From the NCBI GenBank assembly GCA_014728685.1, contig WJLG01000077.1, positions 1-16,769 on the forward strand: a stretch of DNA of 16,769 nucleotides, in the 5' to 3' direction. The notes beneath the pieces were generated by a model. It did not search any database and was not told where the DNA came from. It was given only the letters and a program-made list of their open reading frames with translations. Shown here piece by piece: positions 1-6,520 of the stretch; position 1 is the stretch's first letter; every line of letters starts with the position of its first letter. The stretch is from Candidatus Falkowiibacteriota bacterium. Its GTDB lineage: Bacteria; Patescibacteriota; Patescibacteriia; Patescibacteriales; WJLG01. Made by a program: the position numbers and the translations under genes.

Positions 1-255
1 GATGATGTTCCAGGAAGAAGCGCTGCCTATGAGTCGATAATAAAAGGTGAGAAGATAAAGAAGGTCAATGTCCCTGAATCATTCAATGTCTTGATAAGGG
101 AGTTGAAAGGCCTGGGGTTGGATGTCCAGCTTTTAGGAGGAGAAGAAAACGATGAAGGAGAGAAAACGGAAAGAAAAGATGATAAAGCTGAGAGTAAAAA
201 CGATGAAATAGAAAGTGATAAAGAAGAGGCAGATAGCAAAAAAGAAAAAAGTTAA
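1..255 (+). CDS. rpoB: RNA polymerase beta subunit, C-terminal end (partial)
   Basis: The window opens inside this gene; 84 codons remain before TAA. The first 48 residues match the end of bacterial beta subunits: DDVPGRSAAYESIIKGE, then PESFNVLIRELKGLGLDVQ, which forms the clamp-anchoring C-terminus that contacts beta'. It is followed directly by rpoC, the normal order. After the usual family end (around LDVQLL) there is an extra tail of about 38 residues made almost only of Glu, Asp, Lys, Ser and Asn. Such a tail is absent from E. coli RpoB and is expected to be disordered. The identification rests on the motif and on synteny; the start lies outside the window. Confidence 0.96.
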   Translation, partial: DDVPGRSAAYESIIKGEKIKKVNVPESFNVLIRELKGLGLDVQLLGGEENDEGEKTERKDDKAESKNDEIESDKEEADSKKEKS

Positions 256-324
256 TTAGTTAATTAGTATATTAGGTGCTTGGGACTAATCAACCATTAA
301 CTAAGTACCTGATTAACTATATAA
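252..324 (+). repeat. Octad-repeat inverted repeat in the rpoB-rpoC junction
   Basis: The spacer is an imperfect hairpin. Bases 271-283 can pair with 301-313 over 13 positions (10 Watson-Crick, 3 G-U), with a 17-nt loop; 257-264 (TAGTTAAT) can alternatively pair with 312-319. Both arms read as degenerate 8-nt tandem units: TTAATTAG twice at 252-267, then related units to 283, and on the other side units resembling CTGATTAA at 301-324. The hairpin begins at the rpoB stop codon and ends 6 nt before the rpoC ATG. There is no T-run, so it is not a standard terminator. It could act in RNA processing or be a dispersed intergenic element. Confidence 0.6.
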
Positions 325-329
325 AATAT

Positions 330-3300
330 ATGCTTAATCCAATAAAAACATCCGACTTCGACGCCATTAAACTGAGCATGGCCTCTCCCGAGGATATCTT
401 GGAGTGGTCTAATGGCCAGGTGACTAGGCCGGAGACCATTAATTATAGGACGCAAAAACCGGAAAAGGACGGCTTGTTTTGCGAGCGCATTTTCGGCCCG
501 ACCAAAGATTGGGAATGTTATTGCGGGAAATACAAAAAGATCAGGTATAAAGGTATAATCTGTGATAAGTGCGGTGTAGAAGTTACTAGAAGCATAGTGA
601 GAAGAGAGAGAATGGGCCACATAGAGTTGCAGACTCCTTGCTCTCATATCTGGTTCTTGCGCGGGATCTCTTCCAAGATCGGTTTGATATTGGACTTGTC
701 TATGCAGGCTTTGGAAAAGGTCATCTATTTCGCCAGCTTTATAGTGACCGATGTCGATGAGGAATTGAAGAATCAGACCATCGATCAGATCAAGCAGGAA
801 TTCAAAGACAAGAAAAAAACGATCACTGAAGATTTCAAAAGACAAGAAAAAGAGCTTAAAGCCAGTAAAAGCAAACTTACCAAAGAAGGTTTGAGCGCCA
901 AGGAAGCGGAAGAGAAGATCAATAAAGAATTGGATATCCTTTCCAAAGCCAAGGAAGAGAAGCTGGAAAGTCTTACTTCTTATTTCAATGAATCATCAAA
1001 AGAGCTGAAAGATTTGAAGCCGATGTTGATCGTGTCCGAAGATATCTATCAGAGCCTGAGCCTTAAATACGGTCATATTTTTGAAGCCGGCATAGGCGCT
1101 GAAGCTATCAGGAAAGTCCTTTCCAGGATAGATCTTAAGAAAACCATCAAAGAACTTGATGAGAGTTATAAAGATGCGGTCGATAGCAAGAAGGAAAAAA
1201 TGATCAAGCGCTTGAAGATCTTGAAGAGCTTGGATGCCAATAACATCAGGCCGGAATGGATGATCTTGACCAATGTGCCGGTAATACCGCCGGATCTGAG
1301 GCCAATGGTCTCTTTGGAGGGTGGACGTTTCGCCACTTCTGACCTTAATGACCTTTATAGAAGAGTCATCAATAGGAATAATCGTTTGAAACAGCTGATC
1401 GATCTTAACGCCCCCGAGGTTATTTGTCGAAATGAAAAAAGAATGCTTCAGGAAGCGGTTGACGCTTTGATCGATAATTCAGCCAGAGCTTCGAAGACCG
1501 TGGTCGCTTCTACCGGACAAAAAAGACAGTTGAAATCTTTAGCTGATTCATTAAAAGGAAAACAGGGAAGATTCAGGCAGAATTTGCTCGGTAAAAGGAC
1601 CGACTATTCGGGCCGATCGGTGATCGTTGTCAATCCTAAGCTCAACTTGGACCAATGCGGTCTGCCGAAATTAATGGCTTTGGAATTATTCAAGCCGTTC
1701 ATCATATCAAAATTGATACAAGGAGAGATCGTTCATAATGTCAGAAGCGCTTCCAGATATATAGAAGCCGGTCATGATGAGGTTTGGGATATTTTGGAAG
1801 AGATAGTGAGTAAAGCCCATGTGCTTTTGAATCGCGCTCCGACCTTGCATAGGCTTGGTATCCAGGCTTTCAAACCGACGTTGATAGAAGGTAAAGCTAT
1901 TCAGATACATCCTATGGTCTGTACTGCTTTTAACGCTGACTTCGACGGCGATCAGATGGCTGTCCATGTGCCCTTGACCGAAGAGGCCAACATGGAAGCT
2001 TCAGAGATAATGCTTTCTTCCAAAAATCTACTTAAGCCGGCTACCGGCGATCCGATAGTTTCACCTAACCAGGATATTGTTTGGGGTTCTTATTATATCA
2101 CTATCGGCGAAGAGTTGAGCGGAGAGATAAATGAAGATGATAAAAGCTTAAAAGCCTTCACTGACGAGAATGAAGCCAAGATGGCTTATGACAACGGATA
2201 TATAAAGCTTCATGATCCTATCAAAGTAAGGATCAAAGAAGGCGATCTGATCAAAACAACTGTCGGGCGTGTTCTGTTCAATGAGATCATTCCTGATAAG
2301 TTGAGATTTGTGAACAAGACCGTTAAAAAAGGCGATCTGAAGAATTTGGTAAGGGATTGTCTGCGTATTTATGGCTTGGAAGAAACAGTTGAATTCGTTG
2401 ATAATTTGAAAAATGAAGCCTTTGCTTTGATCACCAAGTCAGGCTGGTCTTTCGGTATGAGCGATATACCCTACATTGAAGAAGTGGACAAGCTGATCAA
2501 GGAAGCTGAAGGCCATATAATCGAAGTTTGGGATCAATTTGATGAAGGTTTGCTTACTGAAAGCGAACGTTCAGGTAAAGTGATAGAGATCTGGAGCGAT
2601 ACCAAGGAAAAGATCACAGAGGTTTGTAAACAGAAATTGACCATGGGCAATCCGGTCCATTCGATGATCGAATCCGGTGCTCGCGGTTCATGGGCTCAGC
2701 TTACTCAGATAATCGGAATGAAAGGCTTGGTTACTTCTCCTTCCGGAGGCATCATAGAATTACCGGTTAAAGGAAATTTCAAGAAAGGCTTTGATGTCTT
2801 GGAATACTTTATTTCTTCTCATGGTGTAAGAAAAGGTCTTTCCGACACCGCTTTAAGAACAGCCAACGCCGGCTATCTCACCAGGCGCTTGGTGGATGTT
2901 TCTCAGGATGTGATAATTTCCGAAGATGATTGCGGTGATAAAGAAGGAGTAACTGTATACAAGAAAGAGAGCGAGGAAATGGGAGAGACTTTGATAAAAA
3001 GGATCACCGGCAGATTCTTGGCTAAAGATCTGAAAGATGCTTCCGGAAAAGTCTTGGCCAAAGCCGGAGAAGCGATAGATGATAATATGGCTTTAAAGCT
3101 TAAGGATAAAGATATCGAAGAAGCGACCATCAGGACTGTTTTGAACTGTAGTTCGGAAAGAGGCATCTGCGCCAAATGTTATGGTTATGACCTTGGTAAT
3201 AGCCAGCCGGTCAAGATCGGTACCCCAGTCGGTATAGTGGCCGCTCAGTCTATTGGCGAACCGGGAACTCAGCTTACCATGAGAACTTTCCATACCGGTG

Positions 3301-4292
3301 GTGTTGCTTCGCAAGAAGATATCACTCAAGGTCTTCCCAGGGTTGAGGAGATCTTCGAAGCCAGAACTCCTAAGAAGAAAGCTATTATCTCAGAGGTGGA
3401 TGGCCGAGTTAAGATAGAATCCGAGCAAAAGATAATAAAAGATGAAAAAGGCAAAGAGGTGATGGTCACTAATCCGAAGGTGAAGATATTGAAGATCGAA
3501 TACAAAGGCGAGTCAAGTGAAAAATATAAATTCACTACCTATGTAAATGAGGAGAAATCAGCTCAGGAAGGTGTAAGCAAAAAAGATCTGAAAGTCGATG
3601 TTAAGGTCAAAGATGGCGACGAGGTAAAGAAGGGCGATGTTATCTTCACTGTTGGCAAGAAAGAGATAAAAGTCAAAGACTCGGGCAAGGTTAAGATAGA
3701 TCCGAAGTTCGTCAAGATCACCAGTCAAGCCAAAAAGGTAATGGAATATATCATTCCGAAAGGCATGGATATTTTAGTGGGGGATGGCGACAAGGTCGAA
3801 AAAGGCCAGCGTTTGACCGACGGTAGTTTCGACTTGCAGCAGCTTTATAAACTGCGCGATCGTTTGGAGGTTCAGAAATACATCATCAAAGAGATCCAAT
3901 ACGTCTATTCTTCCCAGGGTCAGCCTTTGAATGATAAGCATGTCGAGATCATTGCCAGACAGATGTTCTCTAGATTCCTTATCAAGGATTCGGGTGAATC
4001 TCAACTCCTTCCGGGAGAAGTGGTGGAAGAAACGGTTCTGGCCAGACAAGGTGAAAAGATAAGAAAGACTATCAAATCAGATAGATTGCTTTCCGGTATA
4101 ACCAAAGCTTCTCTGACAACTGAAAGTTTCTTGTCAGCCGCTTCGTTCCAGGAAACAGCCAGAGTTTTGATAGAAGCCGCGCTTTCCGGAAAGATAGATT
4201 ATTTGGAAGGTTTAAAGGAGAATGTTATAATCGGCTGTCTGGTTCCGGCCGGTACCGGTTATAAAGGTAAAAAGAAAAGAGTAAAATACTAA
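330..4292 (+). CDS. rpoC: RNA polymerase beta' subunit
   Basis: Encodes a 1320-residue beta' subunit of DNA-dependent RNA polymerase. The start chosen is the ATG at 330, which gives the family-typical opening with FDAIKLSMASPEDI; an in-frame GTG at 276 would only add translated hairpin sequence. Visible features: the N-terminal zinc ribbon with Cys63, Cys65, Cys78 and Cys81; a charged, probably coiled-coil insertion at about residues 145-230; the catalytic NADFDGDQM at 535-543, whose three Asp hold the active-site magnesium; the second zinc site with Cys868, Cys940, Cys947 and Cys950; and the trigger-loop region QSIGEPGTQLTMRTFHTGG shortly after it. The E. coli trigger-loop insertion SI3 is absent. 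The gene is complete, follows rpoB, and has no Shine-Dalgarno motif; it starts in the context TATATG. Confidence 0.98.
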   Translation: MLNPIKTSDFDAIKLSMASPEDILEWSNGQVTRPETINYRTQKPEKDGLFCERIFGPTKDWECYCGKYKKIRYKGIICDKCGVEVTRSIVRRERMGHIELQTPCSHIWFLRGISSKIGLILDLSMQALEKVIYFASFIVTDVDEELKNQTIDQIKQEFKDKKKTITEDFKRQEKELKASKSKLTKEGLSAKEAEEKINKELDILSKAKEEKLESLTSYFNESSKELKDLKPMLIVSEDIYQSLSLKYGHIFEAGIGAEAIRKVLSRIDLKKTIKELDESYKDAVDSKKEKMIKRLKILKSLDANNIRPEWMILTNVPVIPPDLRPMVSLEGGRFATSDLNDLYRRVINRNNRLKQLIDLNAPEVICRNEKRMLQEAVDALIDNSARASKTVVASTGQKRQLKSLADSLKGKQGRFRQNLLGKRTDYSGRSVIVVNPKLNLDQCGLPKLMALELFKPFIISKLIQGEIVHNVRSASRYIEAGHDEVWDILEEIVSKAHVLLNRAPTLHRLGIQAFKPTLIEGKAIQIHPMVCTAFNADFDGDQMAVHVPLTEEANMEASEIMLSSKNLLKPATGDPIVSPNQDIVWGSYYITIGEELSGEINEDDKSLKAFTDENEAKMAYDNGYIKLHDPIKVRIKEGDLIKTTVGRVLFNEIIPDKLRFVNKTVKKGDLKNLVRDCLRIYGLEETVEFVDNLKNEAFALITKSGWSFGMSDIPYIEEVDKLIKEAEGHIIEVWDQFDEGLLTESERSGKVIEIWSDTKEKITEVCKQKLTMGNPVHSMIESGARGSWAQLTQIIGMKGLVTSPSGGIIELPVKGNFKKGFDVLEYFISSHGVRKGLSDTALRTANAGYLTRRLVDVSQDVIISEDDCGDKEGVTVYKKESEEMGETLIKRITGRFLAKDLKDASGKVLAKAGEAIDDNMALKLKDKDIEEATIRTVLNCSSERGICAKCYGYDLGNSQPVKIGTPVGIVAAQSIGEPGTQLTMRTFHTGGVASQEDITQGLPRVEEIFEARTPKKKAIISEVDGRVKIESEQKIIKDEKGKEVMVTNPKVKILKIEYKGESSEKYKFTTYVNEEKSAQEGVSKKDLKVDVKVKDGDEVKKGDVIFTVGKKEIKVKDSGKVKIDPKFVKITSQAKKVMEYIIPKGMDILVGDGDKVEKGQRLTDGSFDLQQLYKLRDRLEVQKYIIKEIQYVYSSQGQPLNDKHVEIIARQMFSRFLIKDSGESQLLPGEVVEETVLARQGEKIRKTIKSDRLLSGITKASLTTESFLSAASFQETARVLIEAALSGKIDYLEGLKENVIIGCLVPAGTGYKGKKKRVKY

Positions 4293-4296
4293 TATC

Positions 4297-4360
4297 CGCA
4301 TAACGCATAACATATAACGCACAACAATATTAAAGTGCGTTATGAGTTACGCGTTATGTG
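4297..4360 (+). repeat. Heptad-repeat inverted repeat upstream of rpmB
   Basis: A 26-nt arm (4297-4322) and its 26-nt complement (4335-4360) form a hairpin with 22 Watson-Crick pairs, 2 G-U pairs and 2 mismatches, around a 12-nt AT-rich loop. The left arm consists of 7-nt units close to CGCATAA (4297, 4304, 4311, 4318), the right arm of units close to TGCGTTA. It begins 4 nt after the rpoC stop and ends 13 nt before the rpmB ATG. There is no T-run after the stem, so an intrinsic terminator is unlikely. Role unknown; RNA processing or differential stability of the rpoC and rpmB messages is possible. Confidence 0.75.
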
Positions 4361-4373
4361 TTATAAGAAATAT

Positions 4374-4556
4374 ATGGCAAAAAGATGTGATATTTGCGGC
4401 AAAGGTTCAACCAAGGGCGCTAAAAGGTCTCACTCTAATATCAAGACATTGAAGAGACAAGACCTTAATCTCCAGTCCAAGAAGATAGACGGGGAAAAGA
4501 AGAAAGTTTGTACCGGTTGCCTGAAAAATCTTAAAAATAAGACAGCAAAGAAATAA
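4374..4556 (+). CDS. rpmB: 50S ribosomal protein L28, zinc-binding form
   Basis: A 60-residue L28, a small protein of the large subunit. It begins MAKRCDICGKG and contains the family's run of basic residues (SHSNIKTLKRQDLNLQSKK). Two CxxC pairs, Cys5/Cys8 and Cys46/Cys49, suggest a C4 zinc ribbon, as in the zinc-containing variants of L28. The reading frame is open upstream to 4335, but that extension simply translates the arm of the inverted repeat, so the ATG at 4374 (context TATATG) is preferred. The place is unusual: rpmB is normally found near rpmG or alone, not between rpoC and rpsL. It is followed after 3 nt by the M50 protease gene, so the two are probably co-transcribed. Confidence 0.9.
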   Translation: MAKRCDICGKGSTKGAKRSHSNIKTLKRQDLNLQSKKIDGEKKKVCTGCLKNLKNKTAKK

Positions 4557-4559
4557 ACT

Positions 4560-5252
4560 ATGGGTTCATCTCTCTTGATCTTTACTTTGGCGGTCCTGAT
4601 AATGTCTTCGGTCATCCATGAATATATGCATGGCTGGACAGCCAATGAATTGGGCGATGACACGGCAAAGCTGATGGGCCGACTTACCATGAATCCTTTG
4701 GCCCATTTGGATCCGATCGGATCTTTCATTCTGCCGGCTTTGCTTTTTTTCAGCACAGGCTTTATTTTCGGCTATGCCAAACCGGTACCTTTCAATCCTC
4801 TGCGTTTAAAGGATCTTAGATGGGGGCCGGCCAAGGTGGCGGCAGCCGGGCCGATATCGAATTTGGTGGTAGCGGTCGTTTTTGCTGTTATTTCCCGATT
4901 ATTGATACTTGAGGGTAGTTTGAAGATCGACTTGGTAAAGGCTTATTTTACCGGAGAATATCAATTTATACTCAATCAAATGTCCGGATCCTTTACAGTA
5001 TCTTTGTTTTCCTTGTCGTTTATAGTGGTTTTGATAAATTTGCTTTTAGCGGTTTTTAATCTGATACCGATACCACCCTTGGATGGATCAAGAATATTGG
5101 CGGCTATTTTGCCTTTGAAGTGGCAGGTTAAATATGCCTCCTTGGAAAGATATGGCTTATTTTTGGTACTGATATTGGTGATGTTTATTTTTCCGGTTAT
5201 TTTTTCAGTGGTTTTGGGAATGTTTGAGTTTTTGATGTTTTTCAGGTTTTAG
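4560..5252 (+). CDS. M50 family site-2-type membrane metalloprotease
   Basis: A 230-residue polytopic membrane protein of the zinc metalloprotease family M50 (short, PDZ-less site-2 protease, YwhC/Rip-like group). The first transmembrane segment carries the zinc motif HEYMH (residues 20-24). AAGPISN lies at 95-101, a conserved family motif, and NLIPIPPLDG at 167-176 supplies the Asp175 zinc ligand. Several further hydrophobic segments (about 52-70, 100-116, 147-168, 197-226) span the membrane. Such proteins cut transmembrane segments of their substrates, but the substrate here cannot be told. The gene starts only 3 nt after the rpmB stop and ends with TAG. Function as a protease is well supported; its placement among rpoBC and str genes is odd. 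Confidence 0.9.
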   Translation: MGSSLLIFTLAVLIMSSVIHEYMHGWTANELGDDTAKLMGRLTMNPLAHLDPIGSFILPALLFFSTGFIFGYAKPVPFNPLRLKDLRWGPAKVAAAGPISNLVVAVVFAVISRLLILEGSLKIDLVKAYFTGEYQFILNQMSGSFTVSLFSLSFIVVLINLLLAVFNLIPIPPLDGSRILAAILPLKWQVKYASLERYGLFLVLILVMFIFPVIFSVVLGMFEFLMFFRF

Positions 5253-5257
5253 CATCC

Positions 5258-5286
5258 TTGACTTATTCAGTAAACTTTGCTAATTT
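5258..5286 (+). promoter_or_regulatory. Candidate sigma-70-type promoter for rpsL-rpsG
   Basis: TTGACT at 5258-5263, a 17-nt spacer, then TAATTT at 5281-5286. It lies 6 nt after the M50 stop codon and 80 nt before rpsL, and would give a leader containing the mini-ORF and hairpin at 5319-5351. The -35 box is good, the -10 box only fair. Confidence 0.5.
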
Positions 5287-5318
5287 ATTTATACAAATAT
5301 TACAAAAGGAATAATTAA

Positions 5319-5351
5319 ATGAACATTCCCGATGATTCGGGTTTGTTTTAA
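5319..5351 (+). CDS. Possible 10-codon leader peptide before rpsL
   Basis: ATG at 5319 opens a 10-codon reading frame (MNIPDDSGLF) ending in TAA at 5349-5351. It is preceded by AAGGA at 5306-5310 with an 8-nt gap, the only Shine-Dalgarno-like start I see in the window. The frame covers the hairpin at 5322-5347. A frame this short can arise by chance, so this is a candidate only; the case rests on its overlap with the hairpin and the promoter upstream. Confidence 0.25.
   Translation: MNIPDDSGLF
5322..5350 (+). terminator. Terminator-like hairpin in the rpsL leader
   Basis: CCCGA (5328-5332) pairs with TCGGG (5337-5341) around a TGAT loop; after a 2x2 T-T mismatch, AACA (5322-5325) pairs with TGTT (5344-5347). 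A T-rich stretch TTTGTTTT follows. The stem is short, so it may be a weak terminator or an attenuator rather than a full stop. It ends 16 nt before the rpsL ATG. Confidence 0.4.
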
Positions 5352-5366
5352 TACTTTATATTTTTT

Positions 5367-5786
5367 ATGGCAACCATAAACCAACTGGTTCGCAAAGGCA
5401 GAAAGAAAATAACCAAAAAAGCAAAAACTTTGGCTTTACATATAAATTCTGATACTTTGCACCGCAGAAAAAAAGAGATCAAGAGGGGAGCTCCTTTCAA
5501 GCAAGGGGTTTGCATCAAGGTGTCTACCACCACCCCCAGAAAACCTAACTCAGCCTTGAGAAAGATCGCTCGTGTCAGGCTTTCCAATGGTATGGAAGTC
5601 ACTGCTTATATCCCGGGCATGGGGCATAACTTGCAAGAGCATTCCATAGTCATGGTAAGAGGTGGAGGTCCTAAGGATCTTCCGGGTGTTCGTTATTCCG
5701 TGGTTCGCGGAGTTTTTGATGCTCAGGGAGTGGAGAACAGGAAGAACTCAAGAAGCCGATACGGCGCTAAAAAAGAAAAGAAATAA
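5367..5786 (+). CDS. rpsL: 30S ribosomal protein S12
   Basis: A 139-residue S12, the decoding-centre protein of the small subunit. Core motifs are present: TTTPRKPNSALRK (54-66), GHNLQEHS (86-93), KDLPGVRYSVVRG (103-115, Asp104 being the residue methylthiolated by RimO in E. coli) and a basic C-terminus SRSRYGAKK. The loop between residues 11 and 47 is longer than in E. coli, as in many Gram-positive bacteria. At the first Lys of the usual TTTPKKPN (E. coli K42/K43, depending on numbering) this protein has Arg58, the change that causes streptomycin resistance in other species. No ribosome binding site precedes the ATG, only AT-rich leader. First gene of the str set, 25 nt before rpsG. Confidence 0.97.
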   Translation: MATINQLVRKGRKKITKKAKTLALHINSDTLHRRKKEIKRGAPFKQGVCIKVSTTTPRKPNSALRKIARVRLSNGMEVTAYIPGMGHNLQEHSIVMVRGGGPKDLPGVRYSVVRGVFDAQGVENRKNSRSRYGAKKEKK

Positions 5787-5811
5787 ATTTCTACTAATCT
5801 ATTAATTTTAT

Positions 5812-6279
5812 ATGAGAGGAAAACAAGCACCAAAAAGAAAGATAGAGGGTGATGTGAAATATGGCGATCAGAATATCGCCAAATTGATCAACTACATCAT
5901 GAACGATGGGAAAAAGGCAGTAGCACAATCAGTGATCTATGATGCTTTTGAGATCTTGAAGAAAGAGACCAAACAGGACCCCAGGCATATCTTCAACAAA
6001 GCGATAAAGAAAGTCGCTCCTTTGGTCGAGATCAGAGGCCGACGCGTGGGCGGGGCCAATTTTCAGGTGCCTTGCCAAGTTCGAGGATCACGCAGATTCA
6101 TTTTGGCTTGCCGCTGGATAATTGATGCTGCTAAAACCAAAAAGGGAACCACAATGGCCAATAAATTGGCTCAGGAGATCCTGGATGCTTCCAATGGCGA
6201 GGGTACTTCTATCAAGAAAAGGGAAGATGTGCATAGGATGGCTGAGGCTAATAAGGCTTTTGCCCACTTTGCCCGTTAA
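5812..6279 (+). CDS. rpsG: 30S ribosomal protein S7
   Basis: A 155-residue S7, which nucleates folding of the 3' domain of 16S rRNA and lies at the exit channel of the small subunit. It opens MRGKQAPKRK, where many S7 begin MPRR/MRKR, and shows the hallmark EIRGRRVGGANFQVP (73-87) followed by VRGSRR, and the C-terminal KKREDVHRMAEANKAFAHF. The length is normal. It follows rpsL by 25 nt and starts in the context TATATG. The usual partner fusA is next but is separated by 241 nt that hold two large hairpins, so S7 and EF-G expression may be uncoupled here. Confidence 0.97.
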   Translation: MRGKQAPKRKIEGDVKYGDQNIAKLINYIMNDGKKAVAQSVIYDAFEILKKETKQDPRHIFNKAIKKVAPLVEIRGRRVGGANFQVPCQVRGSRRFILACRWIIDAAKTKKGTTMANKLAQEILDASNGEGTSIKKREDVHRMAEANKAFAHFAR

Positions 6280-6292
6280 ATAGAGAATTCCC

Positions 6293-6349
6293 TTGTCCGT
6301 TATTTTTTAAAACTGGCAAAGCCAGCTTCTAAAAAATAACTTTGGACAA
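6293..6349 (+). other. Large hairpin 1 in the rpsG-fusA spacer
   Basis: Three nested perfect stems: TTGTCC (6293-6298) with GGACAA (6344-6349); an 11-bp stem 6299-6309 with 6330-6340 (GTTATTTTTTA and its complement); and CTGGC (6313-6317) with GCCAG (6321-6325) around an AAA loop. In all 22 base pairs with small internal loops. It starts 13 nt after the rpsG stop. No T-run follows, so it is not a classical terminator, though it may mark the end of the rpsL-rpsG message or a cleavage site. Confidence 0.65.
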
Positions 6350-6359
6350 TCTTGTCGTT

Positions 6360-6418
6360 AAAACATTCCGGTCTTTTTCGTCGTAGCTCTACTACGACTC
6401 AAAAGATCCTCATGTTTT
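6360..6418 (+). other. Large hairpin 2 in the rpsG-fusA spacer
   Basis: Nested stems: AAAACAT (6360-6366) with ATGTTTT (6412-6418), a middle stem in which the TCTTTT region pairs with AAAAGA (6401-6406), and an apical GTCGTAG (6380-6386) with CTACGAC (6392-6398) around the loop CTCTA. Small internal loops separate the stems. It stands 10 nt after hairpin 1 and upstream of the TATAAT at 6449, so both hairpins lie before the likely fusA transcription start and could belong to the end of the upstream message. Confidence 0.6.
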
Positions 6419-6427
6419 GCCTAAAGC

Positions 6428-6454
6428 TTGTCTCAAACAAGGAAATTCTATAAT
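6428..6454 (+). promoter_or_regulatory. Candidate promoter for fusA
   Basis: A perfect TATAAT at 6449-6454, with TTGTCT at 6428-6433 as the nearest -35-like box. The spacer is 15 nt, two shorter than ideal, so the -35 assignment is uncertain. The predicted leader to the fusA ATG would be about 60 nt and AT-rich. Confidence 0.4.
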
Positions 6455-6520
6455 TAGTTCAAACAAGAAAATCCTTTCAAATTTGATTTAAAAAAATATA
6501 AATTTTAATTGATCATAGTT

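Noticed and set aside
252..324. REP/RAYT-type transposable palindrome
   Set aside because: No GTAG-like foot sequence beside the stem and no transposase in view; the tandem 8-nt build also differs from REP elements.
276..329. In-frame GTG extension of rpoC by 18 residues
   Set aside because: It translates the octad hairpin, has no family similarity and no ribosome binding site; ATG 330 gives the normal beta' start.
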